A model generated the notes under the pieces. It worked only from the letters and a program-made list of their open reading frames with translations, was not told where the DNA came from and did not search any database. The position numbers and the translations under genes were made by a program. Of a DNA stretch of 64,000 bases, positions 25,994 to 34,609 are shown one piece after another (within the stretch, counting starts at the first letter, position 1; each line of letters starts with the position of its first letter). This DNA comes from Shimia sp. (lineage in GTDB: Bacteria; Pseudomonadota; Alphaproteobacteria; Rhodobacterales; Rhodobacteraceae): the NCBI GenBank assembly GCA_024224295.1, contig JAAENN010000140.1, positions 21,587-85,586 on the forward strand. Reading direction: 5' to 3'.

Positions 25994-28543
25994 TTATTCG
26001 GCGGCGTCCGGCGCGTTCTGGTCAATGCGTGTGGCGCGCCATAGGGACGGAATTTGCGTGACCAACTCCTCAAACAACCGTGTGTTGCCTTGTTTGGCAG
26101 CAGTGTCAGCTTGCGCAAGTATATCTTGCAGTGCGTGGGCGCCAAAGATTGCTGCGGCGCCTGATACGTCATGGCAACGTTTGGCCACATCCTTAAAATC
26201 GCGGTAGGGCGCGGTGACGGCAGCGAGCAGGGCATCGCCTTCGTCCAGAAACCGTGCTTGCAGGCGGTTGTAGGTGTCTTGTGGCAGGCCAGCGCGCGGG
26301 GCTGGCCCAGCGTCGGGCGCGCTTGATGCGGAGAAACTGTTTTGCAGTATCGTTTGCAAAGACGGGCGGCGGATTGGTTTGGCAAGAAAGGCGCTCATAC
26401 CGGCGGCAAGAAAGCGGTCGCGGTCTTCTGGCAGAATATTGGCGGAGACAGCGACGATTGGGGTGGCTTTGTTGGGGCCTTCGCCCGCGCGAATTTGTTT
26501 GGTGGCCGCGAGGCCGTCCATGATGGGCATGGCGATGTCCATCAGGATCATGTCGAACTGTTTGGCTTGGGCAAGTTGCACACCTTCCGCGCCGTTTGAA
26601 GCCAGTGTGACCCAATGGCCTTCGCGTTGCAGCAGCTCCTGTGCCAGCTCTCGGTTGATGTCATTGTCCTCGACCACAAGCATGTGCAGGTGTGCGAGTT
26701 CCGGTTCCGGATCGCTGGCCTCTGGGGCAGGTGGTTGCCGCCCGTCTTCCATGGGGAGCCGTACCCAGAAAGTACTGCCGACCTCCGGCGTGCTTTCCAC
26801 ACCAATCTCGCCACCCAGAGCGGTGACAGTGCGCCGCGCAATACCAAGGCCGAGACCTGTGCCACCGGGCACACGGCCCAGCGTCGGGGCGTTGGTGACA
26901 AAGTCATCAAACACTTTGGGCAGGCGGTTTGCTGTGATGCCGATCCCTGTATCGCTGACCCTCAGCTCGATTGCGGGATGACCGTTGATGGTTTCAGGCA
27001 AGGCTTCGGCTTCAATTGTGATCGTACCGTTGTCTGTGAACTTGATGGCGTTGCCAACGAGGTTGAGCAACACCTGTTCTAGCGCGGCGCGATCCGTGCG
27101 CACCCAGACGCGGGGAGGGCCTTCCCAACGCCAGCTGAGCGTGGTGCCATGGCGGTTGGCGGCCGAGAGCTGGCTGTCGACCAGCTCTTGCAGCAAGGAA
27201 GACAAGTCTGTGCAAGCGATGTTGGTTTCGAGTTTACCGGCTTCAAAGCGGGTGATGTCGAGAACGGTGTCGACATGGCGCATGAGCACCCGGCCGGAAA
27301 TTTCCATATTGCGCACATAGCGGGTTTGCACAGGCCCAAGTGCAGTGTCGTTGAGCAGGCTGAGGTTGCCGAGGATGCCATTGAGAGGCGTGCGGATTTC
27401 GTGGCTCATGACTGCGAGGAATTCGGCCTTGGCACGTTCGCCGGCCAAGGCACGGTCGCGGGTTTCGAGTAGCTCTTTTTCTGCGGCGACGCGGTGGGAA
27501 ATATCGTGCAAGAAACCGATGAGAATTCTTTCATCATTGTCTTCGGCCATCTCAATGGCAATTTCGATTGGAAAGATTGTACCGTCAGAACGCTTGGCAT
27601 CCATGCGCACGCGGCCTTTGCTGGCGGCGTGGCGGTCTTGGCCAGTGAGAATGCGTTCCATGGCGCGGTAGTGTGAATCGCGCAGACCCGGGGGGGCGAT
27701 CAAGTCCTGGATGTTTTGCCCCCGAATGTCTTCGTAGCGGTAGCCAAAGATGGCCTCCGACGCCTTGTTGAATTCGAGCACTGCCCCGGTACTGTCGACC
27801 ACCAGCACCCCATCCATTGAAGTGGAGAGTATGGTGCTCATCCGGCGGTTGGCTTGAGATAGGGCGTGACCTTTTTGGCGCGCGACGCGGTTTGCAAAAA
27901 GAAGGTTGATCAGTAGACCCAGCACCGCGGCGATGAGCAGAAGCGCAATGGAGGCCAGGCGGTAAAGCGTTTGGGTGATGCGCTGGCGCGCAGCGTCGTT
28001 CTCTTTGGCGTAGAGCGATATGCCAGATAGAGACATGGTGCGCGAATCGTCCCGCAGATGCGCGGATCGCACCGAAAGCAATGGTAACGCCGCAATCAGA
28101 TCCTCGTCTGGTCTGTCAATAATGAGCACAGCTTCTGCCATGAAATTGTTGACGCGTTGGAGCGCGTTTTCGAATGCCGGTTCGACTGCGAGGCGGCGGT
28201 AAGCCGGGGCGGTGGCCATTGAGGTGACACGGCTGTACAGGATGTCAAACCGAAGGCGTAACCTATCCAAATCCGGGTCGGGTGAGAGACTGGCGGCTTC
28301 TAGAGCGCCTGAAAAGTCGCGTGTTTCCAATTCAATCTGTGCCAGAGACCATTCCAGATCGTTTGAGGCTAGCAGTTTAATATTACGCAGGTTTGTAAAA
28401 ACTTGGGAGGCGGTGATAAAGGCGAAGATCAGCAGTATTGCTATGCAGGCTGTCAGTATTACACCAAGTATACGCAGGGCTTTGTTTTTGCGCTGAGGTG
28501 CATTTGCACCAACGGCAAAGGCTGATGTTGGCAGACGGCTCAC
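25994..28543 (-). CDS. Hybrid sensor histidine kinase with PAS, receiver and Hpt domains
   Basis: 849-residue ArcB-like phosphorelay kinase. Membrane helices at about 24-45 and 190-215 enclose a roughly 145-residue periplasmic region. Then a PAS domain (about 235-350, STSMDGVLVVDSTGAVLEFN), HisKA with MSHEIRTPLNG (His about 380), HATPase_c with NLVGNAIKFTDNG and GGTGLGLGIARR, a receiver with MLVVEDNDIN and the phospho-Asp in LMDIAMPIMDG (about 675), and a C-terminal Hpt with RCHDVSGAAAIFGA. All phosphotransfer residues are intact. It is 99 bp downstream of a periplasmic molybdopterin-domain-like gene and near a divergent LuxR-type response regulator, its probable partner. Confidence 0.93.
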   Translation of the reverse strand: MSRLPTSAFAVGANAPQRKNKALRILGVILTACIAILLIFAFITASQVFTNLRNIKLLASNDLEWSLAQIELETRDFSGALEAASLSPDPDLDRLRLRFDILYSRVTSMATAPAYRRLAVEPAFENALQRVNNFMAEAVLIIDRPDEDLIAALPLLSVRSAHLRDDSRTMSLSGISLYAKENDAARQRITQTLYRLASIALLLIAAVLGLLINLLFANRVARQKGHALSQANRRMSTILSTSMDGVLVVDSTGAVLEFNKASEAIFGYRYEDIRGQNIQDLIAPPGLRDSHYRAMERILTGQDRHAASKGRVRMDAKRSDGTIFPIEIAIEMAEDNDERILIGFLHDISHRVAAEKELLETRDRALAGERAKAEFLAVMSHEIRTPLNGILGNLSLLNDTALGPVQTRYVRNMEISGRVLMRHVDTVLDITRFEAGKLETNIACTDLSSLLQELVDSQLSAANRHGTTLSWRWEGPPRVWVRTDRAALEQVLLNLVGNAIKFTDNGTITIEAEALPETINGHPAIELRVSDTGIGITANRLPKVFDDFVTNAPTLGRVPGGTGLGLGIARRTVTALGGEIGVESTPEVGSTFWVRLPMEDGRQPPAPEASDPEPELAHLHMLVVEDNDINRELAQELLQREGHWVTLASNGAEGVQLAQAKQFDMILMDIAMPIMDGLAATKQIRAGEGPNKATPIVAVSANILPEDRDRFLAAGMSAFLAKPIRRPSLQTILQNSFSASSAPDAGPAPRAGLPQDTYNRLQARFLDEGDALLAAVTAPYRDFKDVAKRCHDVSGAAAIFGAHALQDILAQADTAAKQGNTRLFEELVTQIPSLWRATRIDQNAPDAAE

Positions 28544-28642
28544 AGATGGACACCGTCAAGCAGAGGTTCCTGCCATGCTGTACGAGGTCGATCGGGCGGC
28601 CAAAGGTCAGATAAAGTGCGCAGGGTTTGCATGCGCAAAACT

Positions 28643-29164
28643 CTAATCGACGACTTCGATCCTGTCGAGTTGCCAAACCGCGCGGGAATGTATCTGCGAC
28701 GTCCGGTATTTGGGATCGGAATCAAAGGGGTAGATTACCCACAAAGGCCCTTTGTCGCGACGGTGCATTGGCTCGCTATTCGTTTCGTAGGCCAAAATTG
28801 GTGCATCTGCCTCAAGCGAGTCGACCGGAATTTCGATGGTGTAGTCGTTGATGGCAGAGGCCCGTAGCGTGCTGCCGGAACTCCCCAGAGTTTCCAGCAG
28901 CGACGCCAGCGGTACACCCGTGAACATAAGAACCCCGTCGGTCCATATGGTCGTGGTTGAAATGGAGACTGCAGGTAATGCGCGCAGCATCTCCAAATCG
29001 TACTGAGCTGTCTCGGCGACGTTTTTTACGTCGATCGTTCCCGATACAGTCAGAATGACATCGCCGGACGGAACGTCCATTGTGTCAGATGCCCAAACTG
29101 GGCCTGTGAGTGGTAGCAAAAGCCAAGCGGTCAGCGCGAAAACTGTTCGAATTGTTTTACGCAT
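28643..29164 (-). CDS. Periplasmic oxidoreductase-like (molybdopterin-domain fold) protein lacking cysteine
   Basis: 173 residues. A signal peptide (about 1-25, ending PVWA) is followed by a domain resembling the sulfite-oxidase-type molybdopterin-binding fold (PF00174). LMFTGVPLASLLETLG and GPLWVIYPFDSD are typical segments of that family. There is no cysteine anywhere in the protein, so the Mo-ligating Cys of true SUOX/MsrP enzymes is absent. It may bind a small ligand for the downstream kinase. The frame extends to 29209, but the ATG at 29162-29164 gives the signal peptide. Fold assignment is fairly good; function is unknown. Confidence 0.75.
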   Translation of the reverse strand: MRKTIRTVFALTAWLLLPLTGPVWASDTMDVPSGDVILTVSGTIDVKNVAETAQYDLEMLRALPAVSISTTTIWTDGVLMFTGVPLASLLETLGSSGSTLRASAINDYTIEIPVDSLEADAPILAYETNSEPMHRRDKGPLWVIYPFDSDPKYRTSQIHSRAVWQLDRIEVVD

Positions 29165-29192
29165 GCCCTGCCGCCCCGTTATGCTTAACTTA

Positions 29193-29250
29193 TGTATAGT
29201 CCCAAACACGTATTACGCGCATCTGGTCAAGAGGATAAGTGTGCTATACA
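29193..29250. promoter_or_regulatory. Inverted TGTATAG / CTATACA pair in the divergent sensor-regulator gap
   Basis: TGTATAG at 29193-29199 is matched by its exact reverse complement CTATACA at 29244-29250. Both lie in the 274-bp gap between the periplasmic protein gene and the response-regulator gene. The arms are far apart, so they could be two separate half-sites; chance cannot be excluded. The rest of the gap holds no gene I can support. Confidence 0.35.
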
Positions 29251-29438
29251 AAAGGGTAGGTTTGCCGTTAGGTAAGGCCGACTTTTTTGTTAAAATTTTC
29301 TGGATCTTGTCTTGGTGGTGGCGAAGAACGTTTACACTTTGACTACATTTTTTGTAACAAGCCGCCCTGAGTTTGGTACTGTTTGGCTAAAGTAGGTAGC
29401 GACACGCGCACTGAAATACGGCCCCTTGGAGGACCGCT

Positions 29439-30053
29439 TTGAAAATTCTTATCGCTGACGATCATGAGTTGCTTTTGGATACGGTGACTGCATTTGTCGA
29501 CGCCACTGGCACAATGGGTGCTGTTGGAGTGTCCAATCTCGATCAGGCGTTGGCGGCGTTGGACAGCAAGGGCCCTTTTGAGCTTGTGTTGCTGGACTAC
29601 AATATGCCCGGCATGCGGGGTGTCGAAGGCGTAAAGCGGGTTTTGGCGCATCCGTCTTCGCCGCGTGTGGCCTTGATTTCTGGAGAGGCGAGCCGCGAGA
29701 TTGTGCAAAAAGCGATGGCCGCGGGGGCCTCTGGTTTTGTACCCAAGACGTTGCCTGCGTCCTCTTTGGTCAATGCGATCAAGTTTATGGCGGCGGGGGA
29801 GCAGTTTATCCCGGCTGAACTGATGCAGGCGGGTGAAGAAGCTGAACCCCACCCAATTGCAAAAAAACTAACGCGGCGGGAAATGCAGGTGCTTGAAGGG
29901 TTGTCTGTGGGCAAGTCCAACAAGGAAATTGCGCGGGATCTGGATTTGTCAGAGCCGACCGTCAAACTTCATGTCAAGAACCTTTACCGTAAGATAGACG
30001 CTGGCAACCGCACGCAGGCGGCGTTGATTGCGAAGGAAGCGGGCCTGTTCTGA
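29439..30053 (+). CDS. LuxR/NarL-family response regulator
   Basis: 204-residue response regulator. The receiver (about 1-120) has the acidic pocket ADDHE and the phospho-Asp in LLDYNMPGM (about 52). The C-terminal LuxR helix-turn-helix reads LTRREMQVLEGLSVGKSNKE and continues to VKLHVKNLYRKI. It begins with TTG at 29439: TTGGAGGA lies at the right distance upstream, and the first residues MKILIADDHE fit the family. It is divergent from the hybrid kinase operon and is the obvious candidate output of that phosphorelay. Confidence 0.92.
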   Translation: MKILIADDHELLLDTVTAFVDATGTMGAVGVSNLDQALAALDSKGPFELVLLDYNMPGMRGVEGVKRVLAHPSSPRVALISGEASREIVQKAMAAGASGFVPKTLPASSLVNAIKFMAAGEQFIPAELMQAGEEAEPHPIAKKLTRREMQVLEGLSVGKSNKEIARDLDLSEPTVKLHVKNLYRKIDAGNRTQAALIAKEAGLF

Positions 30054-30240
30054 TCGTATAGCTTGTTCCGAGCTCAAAGCCCGGACCATGCTCTTGGCCG
30101 GGATTTGAAAAGGCTTAGTGCTCCTTTAAAGAACTAAGGACAATTTTTACGGCATTTACCATTATGTCAGTCTTTCGCTGACGCGGGGGACCTGCGCGGG
30201 CTATCAGACCTTTGCCGGGGGGCGTTATTGGGGACTGACT

Positions 30241-31188
30241 ATGCTGCGTCGTATTGCTGCTTTTATGTTGGGGGTGGTGCTATCCGCCCAAGGAGGAACC
30301 GCCGCGCCGGAGGCCGAAAAATCTTCATGGGAGATTGGGGGCCGAGAGTATCTAGGTTTTGGCAGTATGTTTGTGAATGATTTGCTGGGCGACGGCAAAG
30401 ACCGTTGGCGCACAGGGTCTTATGGAACGAGTCGGTTTTGGGGATACGGTTGGAATGGGCAGTTGCCCGCAGCTCCGGGCGATTTGATTGAGTTGCGTAT
30501 AGGTGGCGAAATTCTCTCACCTGCCAGTCTGACAAAGCATATGCCGATGGACCGTCCTTGGGCTGGAATGTTGAGCGCTGGCTTACACACACAGTTTCAA
30601 CGCCAATCCACTGAGTTTTCTATGGGGGGCGACATTCTCGCCTTGGGGCCCCAAACCGGGCTTGATCACCTTCAGGGAGCCATTCATGATTTGTTTGGTT
30701 TTCCCGGACCTTCCGACGAAGTGCGTGCCAACCAAATTCCCAATAAATGGATGGTTCGGTTTGTTGGCGAGGCTGGACGTGATTTTGAACTTGGTGGCCA
30801 GGCCAGCCTGCGTCCTTTTGTGGAGACCCGCTTGGGTGATGAAAACCTGGTACGCGCTGGTGTTGATTTCACTCTGGGGCAGTTTGGCCGAGGCGAGTTG
30901 ATGTCGCGCGATTGGGTCACGGGCAATCGGTATCGCTCGGGGCCAAATCAGGAAAAGGGCGTAAGCTTTGTTGTCGGCGCCGATGTGGCCAAAGTGTTTA
31001 GTAGCGTTTATTTGCCCAAGGATCGTGGTTACGACTTAACCGATTTACGGACTCGTGTGCGGGCAGGGGTGCATTGGCAAGGCAAGAAGCATCATCTGTT
31101 TTACGGTCTGACCTATCTTAGCGAAGAGTTTGAAATGCAGTATGAAGGGCAGGTTGTTGGCGCAATCCGTCTCGATTTTCACTTCTGA
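30241..31188 (+). CDS. LpxR-like outer-membrane lipid A 3'-O-deacylase
   Basis: 315 residues: a signal peptide (about 1-22, ending GGTAA) and a beta-barrel with terminal aromatic FHF, typical of outer-membrane insertion. VNDLLGDGKDRWRTGS corresponds to the LpxR segment with catalytic Asn-Asp. DRPWAGML matches the family DRPYAG motif. A His follows in GAIHDLFG, at the place of the LpxR active-site His. The family (DUF2219) removes the 3' acyloxyacyl group from lipid A. Activity is likely because the key residues remain, but this Roseobacter branch is distant from the Salmonella enzyme. Confidence 0.82.
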   Translation: MLRRIAAFMLGVVLSAQGGTAAPEAEKSSWEIGGREYLGFGSMFVNDLLGDGKDRWRTGSYGTSRFWGYGWNGQLPAAPGDLIELRIGGEILSPASLTKHMPMDRPWAGMLSAGLHTQFQRQSTEFSMGGDILALGPQTGLDHLQGAIHDLFGFPGPSDEVRANQIPNKWMVRFVGEAGRDFELGGQASLRPFVETRLGDENLVRAGVDFTLGQFGRGELMSRDWVTGNRYRSGPNQEKGVSFVVGADVAKVFSSVYLPKDRGYDLTDLRTRVRAGVHWQGKKHHLFYGLTYLSEEFEMQYEGQVVGAIRLDFHF

Positions 31189-31315
31189 GTTGAGTGAGGT
31201 GCTTTTTGCAACACACTGAGCAGCATTGGTTTTTTTGAAACTTCAGTCTAGGCAGCTGCGGATCGCTTTGTTAACCTGTCGTCAATAAAAAAACTACTAG
31301 GCAGGTAATCAGGCA

Positions 31316-32386
31316 ATGAAAACGGGCTTTCGTGGCACGTTTGTCATCTCCTGGTCACAGACAGAAATAGATGGTCAGAAGGCCGCACCGTTGCAGGCGC
31401 TGGAAACAGGCGTGGTGTGGTCCTGGTCAAGGGATGCCGTTCGTGTGGACGGCCCCAATGGGTTATTGCGTCTGGACCGTGGGGAAGAAGGGGCAAACAT
31501 CCGCAAGCGTGCGGCGCATATGGTGCGCAAGCTGGTTGGGGCGGCAGTAAACAACCAAACAGACATCCAGAGCCTGGATGCGGTCGATATTGAACTGCCC
31601 TTGATGGAGGGCGGTTTTGTGGTGACCGATGGGGCGGAGAGCTACACCGCAACGGTGATTGAAGTGGACGGCAGTGCGCCGCTGCTGATGTTTCTGGACG
31701 AGCTTCCACCGAAGAACAAAGACTTATGGGTTGTGCATTCTGCGATGAGCACATTGCAGCGGCCCAAATCAGTACAAGAGGGTAACGGAGTGATTTGTTT
31801 TACACCGGGCACGCGGATTGCGACTCCGCAGGGGCCAAAGGTGATTGAAGAGTTGCGCGAAGGCGATCAGGTGCAGACGCGGGACAATGGGGCGCAGCAG
31901 ATCCAGTGGATTGGATCGCGGCGTATGAGTGGTGCGCGGTTGTTTGCGATGCCAAAGCTGCGACCAATCCGCATTCGCCCCGGCGCGCTGGGGATTGAAC
32001 GTCCGGATCAGGAGTTGTTGGTCAGCCCAGAGCATCGGATGCTTGTGCGTGGTCATACTGCGCGGGCACTGTTTAACGAAAGTGAAGTGCTGGTGGCGGC
32101 GCGGGATCTGGTGAACGGTGGAAACATCAGCGTAGACACCGCGCTTAAGGAGGTCACCTACGTGCACCTGCTGTTGCCGTGTCATGAGGTCATCTGGGCC
32201 AATGGTGTGGAAACGGAAAGCTTCCATCCGGCAAATGCGGCGCTAGACGCTTTGCAGGATGACGACCGCGCGCGGCTGTTTGCGCGGCAGCCGGAGCTGG
32301 CGCAGAACCCGCACAGCTATGGGCCGCACGCGCGGCGCAATCTGACCGCGAGCGAGGCAGCGATCTTGATGCACGACGCAGCATAA
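31316..32386 (+). CDS. Hint-domain protein
   Basis: 356 residues with no signal peptide. The N-terminal 165 residues are unassigned and partly beta-rich. A Hint (Hedgehog/intein, Hint_2 type) domain starts at the Cys in CFTPGTRIATPQGPKVIEEL (about 167) and includes SPEHRMLV (block B His) and GVETESFHPA. There is no C-terminal extein Asn-Cys junction, so it is not an intein. Such proteins are abundant in Rhodobacterales, often in RTX-like or secreted proteins, and could self-cleave at the Cys. The function is unknown. Confidence 0.85.
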   Translation: MKTGFRGTFVISWSQTEIDGQKAAPLQALETGVVWSWSRDAVRVDGPNGLLRLDRGEEGANIRKRAAHMVRKLVGAAVNNQTDIQSLDAVDIELPLMEGGFVVTDGAESYTATVIEVDGSAPLLMFLDELPPKNKDLWVVHSAMSTLQRPKSVQEGNGVICFTPGTRIATPQGPKVIEELREGDQVQTRDNGAQQIQWIGSRRMSGARLFAMPKLRPIRIRPGALGIERPDQELLVSPEHRMLVRGHTARALFNESEVLVAARDLVNGGNISVDTALKEVTYVHLLLPCHEVIWANGVETESFHPANAALDALQDDDRARLFARQPELAQNPHSYGPHARRNLTASEAAILMHDAA

Positions 32387-32406
32387 GCGATATCGAGTAT
32401 TAAATG

Positions 32407-32435
32407 AAAAACCCCGCCGAACTGGCGGGGTTTTT
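32407..32435. terminator. Terminator after the Hint protein gene
   Basis: AAAAACCCCGCC pairs perfectly with GGCGGGGTTTTT around GAACT, followed by a T-run. It lies 20 bp after the Hint gene and close to the 3' end of the convergent VOC gene, so it can serve both. Confidence 0.9.
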
Positions 32436-32438
32436 TGT

Positions 32439-32810
32439 TTAGCTGGAGAGGTCTTCCGCCAACATGAAGGCGTTGTCGTCCGGATCATAGAAAGTCGCCA
32501 GTTTGACCATTTCCGGGATCACCTGCGTGGGGCCGTCAAACTTCACATCCGCCGCTTCAAGCGCGCTGCGGGCGGTGTCGATGTCATCAACGCCAAACAC
32601 TGGCACGCAGTTGCCGGGTTTGGGCTCAGATTGCTCGCCCAAGCCAAGGATCACACCCTCGGTCTTGGTTTCAAGTTCGCTCCAGCCGGCTTCGTCAATG
32701 TGGTAGCGCAGCTCAAAACCCAGCGTCTCTTTGAACCAGGCGGCGCTGGCGTGGCGATCACTCACAGAAATTGAGAGCGTGATGATGTTGGTCAATGCGG
32801 CAAGAGCCAT
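32439..32810 (-). CDS. VOC-superfamily (glyoxalase/bleomycin-resistance-like) protein
   Basis: 123 residues in two beta-alpha-beta-beta-beta repeats. The N-terminal half includes ISVSDRHASAAWFKETLGFE. The C-terminal half includes FGVDDIDTARSALEAADVKF and ATFYDPDDNAFMLAE, whose final Glu is the usual metal-ligand position. I use the ATG at 32808-32810, which has AAGGA seven bases upstream, rather than 32840. It is divergent from an HxlR-like regulator that probably controls it. The substrate is unknown. Confidence 0.85.
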   Translation of the reverse strand: MALAALTNIITLSISVSDRHASAAWFKETLGFELRYHIDEAGWSELETKTEGVILGLGEQSEPKPGNCVPVFGVDDIDTARSALEAADVKFDGPTQVIPEMVKLATFYDPDDNAFMLAEDLSS

Positions 32811-32846
32811 GATGCGGTCCTTAGTGGTTGCTGATTTCATAAAATG

Positions 32847-32855
32847 TAGTTACTA
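32847..32855. promoter_or_regulatory. Small palindrome in the VOC / HxlR-like intergenic region
   Basis: TAGTTACTA is a perfect 9-base palindrome, immediately followed by TACTTTA, 7 bp before the regulator start. An operator for the divergent winged-helix regulator is possible. The site is short and could occur by chance. Confidence 0.35.
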
Positions 32856-32861
32856 TACTTT

Positions 32862-33395
32862 ATGGACATTAAGTTGCTTGTCAAGATCACCTCTCGGGCC
32901 TGGGCGCTCGACATTCTCGCGCAGATGCATCGCGGCGTGCCGGGGCGGCAGGCAACGTTGATTGCGGCCACTGGGGCAGGGCGCACGGCCTTTGGGGCCA
33001 GTTTGGCACATCTGATGGAGCTGGGCGTTGTGATGCGCAATCCGGGCCACGGGCATCCGTTGCGGCCGGAGTTTGTTTTGACAGACTTGGGTGTGGTGGC
33101 GGCGGCAAAGGCCGATGAGATTCTGCAGGCGGCGGAGGAGAGCGACACCAAGCTGTTGCGCAAAAGTTGGACCGTGCCGGTGTTGGCGCTGGCCGCGCGG
33201 CCACAGCGGTTTTCTGGTTTCAAGGCTGGTTTGGGCGCGATCACGGATCGGGCGCTCTCAACGTCTTTGCAGAAGCTCGAGGCCCAGGAGTGGGTCGCGC
33301 GGGAGATTGATCTGTCCGAGCGGGTACCCTTTCCGACTTATCAGGCGGTAAATGCAGGAGCGCGGATCAGTCAGGTGATTGGCTTGGTGGGGTAG
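32862..33395 (+). CDS. Tandem winged-helix regulator, HxlR-like
   Basis: 177 residues that read as two successive HxlR/MarR-like winged helices. The first (about 1-80) runs SRAWALDILAQMHRG to FVLTDLG. The second (about 95-170) runs RKSWTVPVLALAARPQRFSG to TYQAVNAG. Both have the W..(x)L pattern of the first helix, a recognition helix with LxxxLxxLxxxxWV-type spacing, and a wing before the T(D/A)xG end. Single HxlR proteins act as dimers of about 110 residues, so this may be a fused pseudo-dimer. It diverges from the VOC gene. Confidence 0.75.
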   Translation: MDIKLLVKITSRAWALDILAQMHRGVPGRQATLIAATGAGRTAFGASLAHLMELGVVMRNPGHGHPLRPEFVLTDLGVVAAAKADEILQAAEESDTKLLRKSWTVPVLALAARPQRFSGFKAGLGAITDRALSTSLQKLEAQEWVAREIDLSERVPFPTYQAVNAGARISQVIGLVG

Positions 33396-33639
33396 GATCC
33401 CGGTATCAGCGGTTCCCGGAAGAAAATGTTGTCTGTCGATTGAGAGGTAGTGTCGTCGCCTATGGCCGCTGCGCGAACGAAGCTAACTTTTGCGCTTCAT
33501 CTGGAGTGTCCAGTTTGTTCGAGAGCCTTGGGTTTCGTGCGTTGCTGTTGGATTTTAGCCATGGCACAACATGGTCAACAATCGGCAGTTGAACTTAGGC
33601 AGTCGCCTAGTCTCGCTCAACATTTGTTTGGAAGTTGAT

Positions 33640-34416
33640 ATGCATTTTACGAAAGCGCTTGGACTGGCTTCCATCGTTGTCGCAGTACTACAGACTCCGC
33701 AATTTGCTCAGGCTCAACATGCTTGCATCGCCAACTATAGTACCGACGGAAGACTAGTCAGCTCTGCACAGGAGGAAGAGGTTCTTGGCAACCTATCCGA
33801 CACATTAGCCGATATTCTGCGCACCCAAATCGAAGATTCGCTAAACGGCAGGGCATGGCGTGCGCCATTCGCCCAAGCCCGTTATGACGATATGCTGTGG
33901 ACGTTGTCTTTCCTTGAGCGGGAACTGGGTGCGGCGTTTAAACCGCAAATGCAAGCCGCCGTTATTGCGCAGTTTATGAGCCCTGTTAGCCTTCATGAGA
34001 CGATGGAGCCAATCGAGGAGCTTATTTTGGAAGACCCTAAAAGGTATGAGGCTTTGCTTACTCGTCATGTGGGTGCGTTTAGGTACTGGCAGCAGTTCGG
34101 CCTCTGCATCGAAAACTCTCCTTATTGGTTTTACCGGGGACTCTTTCAGAGGGCTGCTTTAGAATCAGTCGGCGGGTCTTCGACTGATTTTTACCGAATA
34201 CTGTCTGAAGCAGAGTCAGTTGTCCCATTACGAAACTTGGGCGGCCAAAACCTGATTGTTCGGCAGAGCTATCTCCCTGACCGAACAAGGCCCCTTGTTC
34301 GGTTTGTTCTTCCTCCCTGCGGGACGGATAGTGAAATGCGTAACATTGCTTTCGAATACGATTTGGATGCGGAAGTGTGGGTTGATATCGAAGCCCCGTT
34401 GGCAATCCGGAGTTAG
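33640..34416 (+). CDS. Secreted protein of unknown function
   Basis: 258 residues starting MHFTKALGLASIVVAVLQTP, with a clear signal peptide and a likely cut after QFAQA (about 24). Three cysteines follow (HACIANY, FGLCIEN, LPPCGTD). The remainder is mixed helix with many aromatic residues (RYWQQFGL, NSPYWFYRG). I recognise no family. The A/T content is visibly higher than in neighbouring genes, and codon use is less GC3-rich, which suggests recent acquisition. TTGGAAG precedes the ATG. The preceding 244 bp (33396-33639) contains nothing I can assign. Confidence 0.7.
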   Translation: MHFTKALGLASIVVAVLQTPQFAQAQHACIANYSTDGRLVSSAQEEEVLGNLSDTLADILRTQIEDSLNGRAWRAPFAQARYDDMLWTLSFLERELGAAFKPQMQAAVIAQFMSPVSLHETMEPIEELILEDPKRYEALLTRHVGAFRYWQQFGLCIENSPYWFYRGLFQRAALESVGGSSTDFYRILSEAESVVPLRNLGGQNLIVRQSYLPDRTRPLVRFVLPPCGTDSEMRNIAFEYDLDAEVWVDIEAPLAIRS

Positions 34417-34419
34417 TAC

Positions 34420-34602
34420 GTGCGTGGCTTCTCAGATTGGAATGATATTGACATGGAGGCAGACAGACGCGGGTTTCAGCCAACAAATCCAAAACAATAT
34501 GCATCAGCTCAATCTGATCTGATCGGACGTTTCGAAGAATTGCAAGTGCTTTGGGGGAGGCCTATAGAGTTCCCAAAAAATCTGGATCTTAGTTGTCCCT
34601 AA
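34420..34602 (+). CDS. Possible small protein after the secreted orphan
   Basis: A 60-residue frame starting with GTG three bases after the previous stop. The product is hydrophilic, beginning MRGFSDWNDIDMEADRRG and ending FPKNLDLSCP. Its composition looks protein-like, but there is no family match, no good ribosome site and no conservation evidence. It could also be a detached C-terminal remnant of the secreted orphan after a premature stop. Confidence 0.35.
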   Translation: MRGFSDWNDIDMEADRRGFQPTNPKQYASAQSDLIGRFEELQVLWGRPIEFPKNLDLSCP

Positions 34603-34609
34603 CATTCCA

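Noticed and set aside
33571-33639. Upstream start for the secreted orphan
   Set aside because: It would hide the signal peptide; the ATG at 33640 gives a normal signal sequence and a ribosome site.
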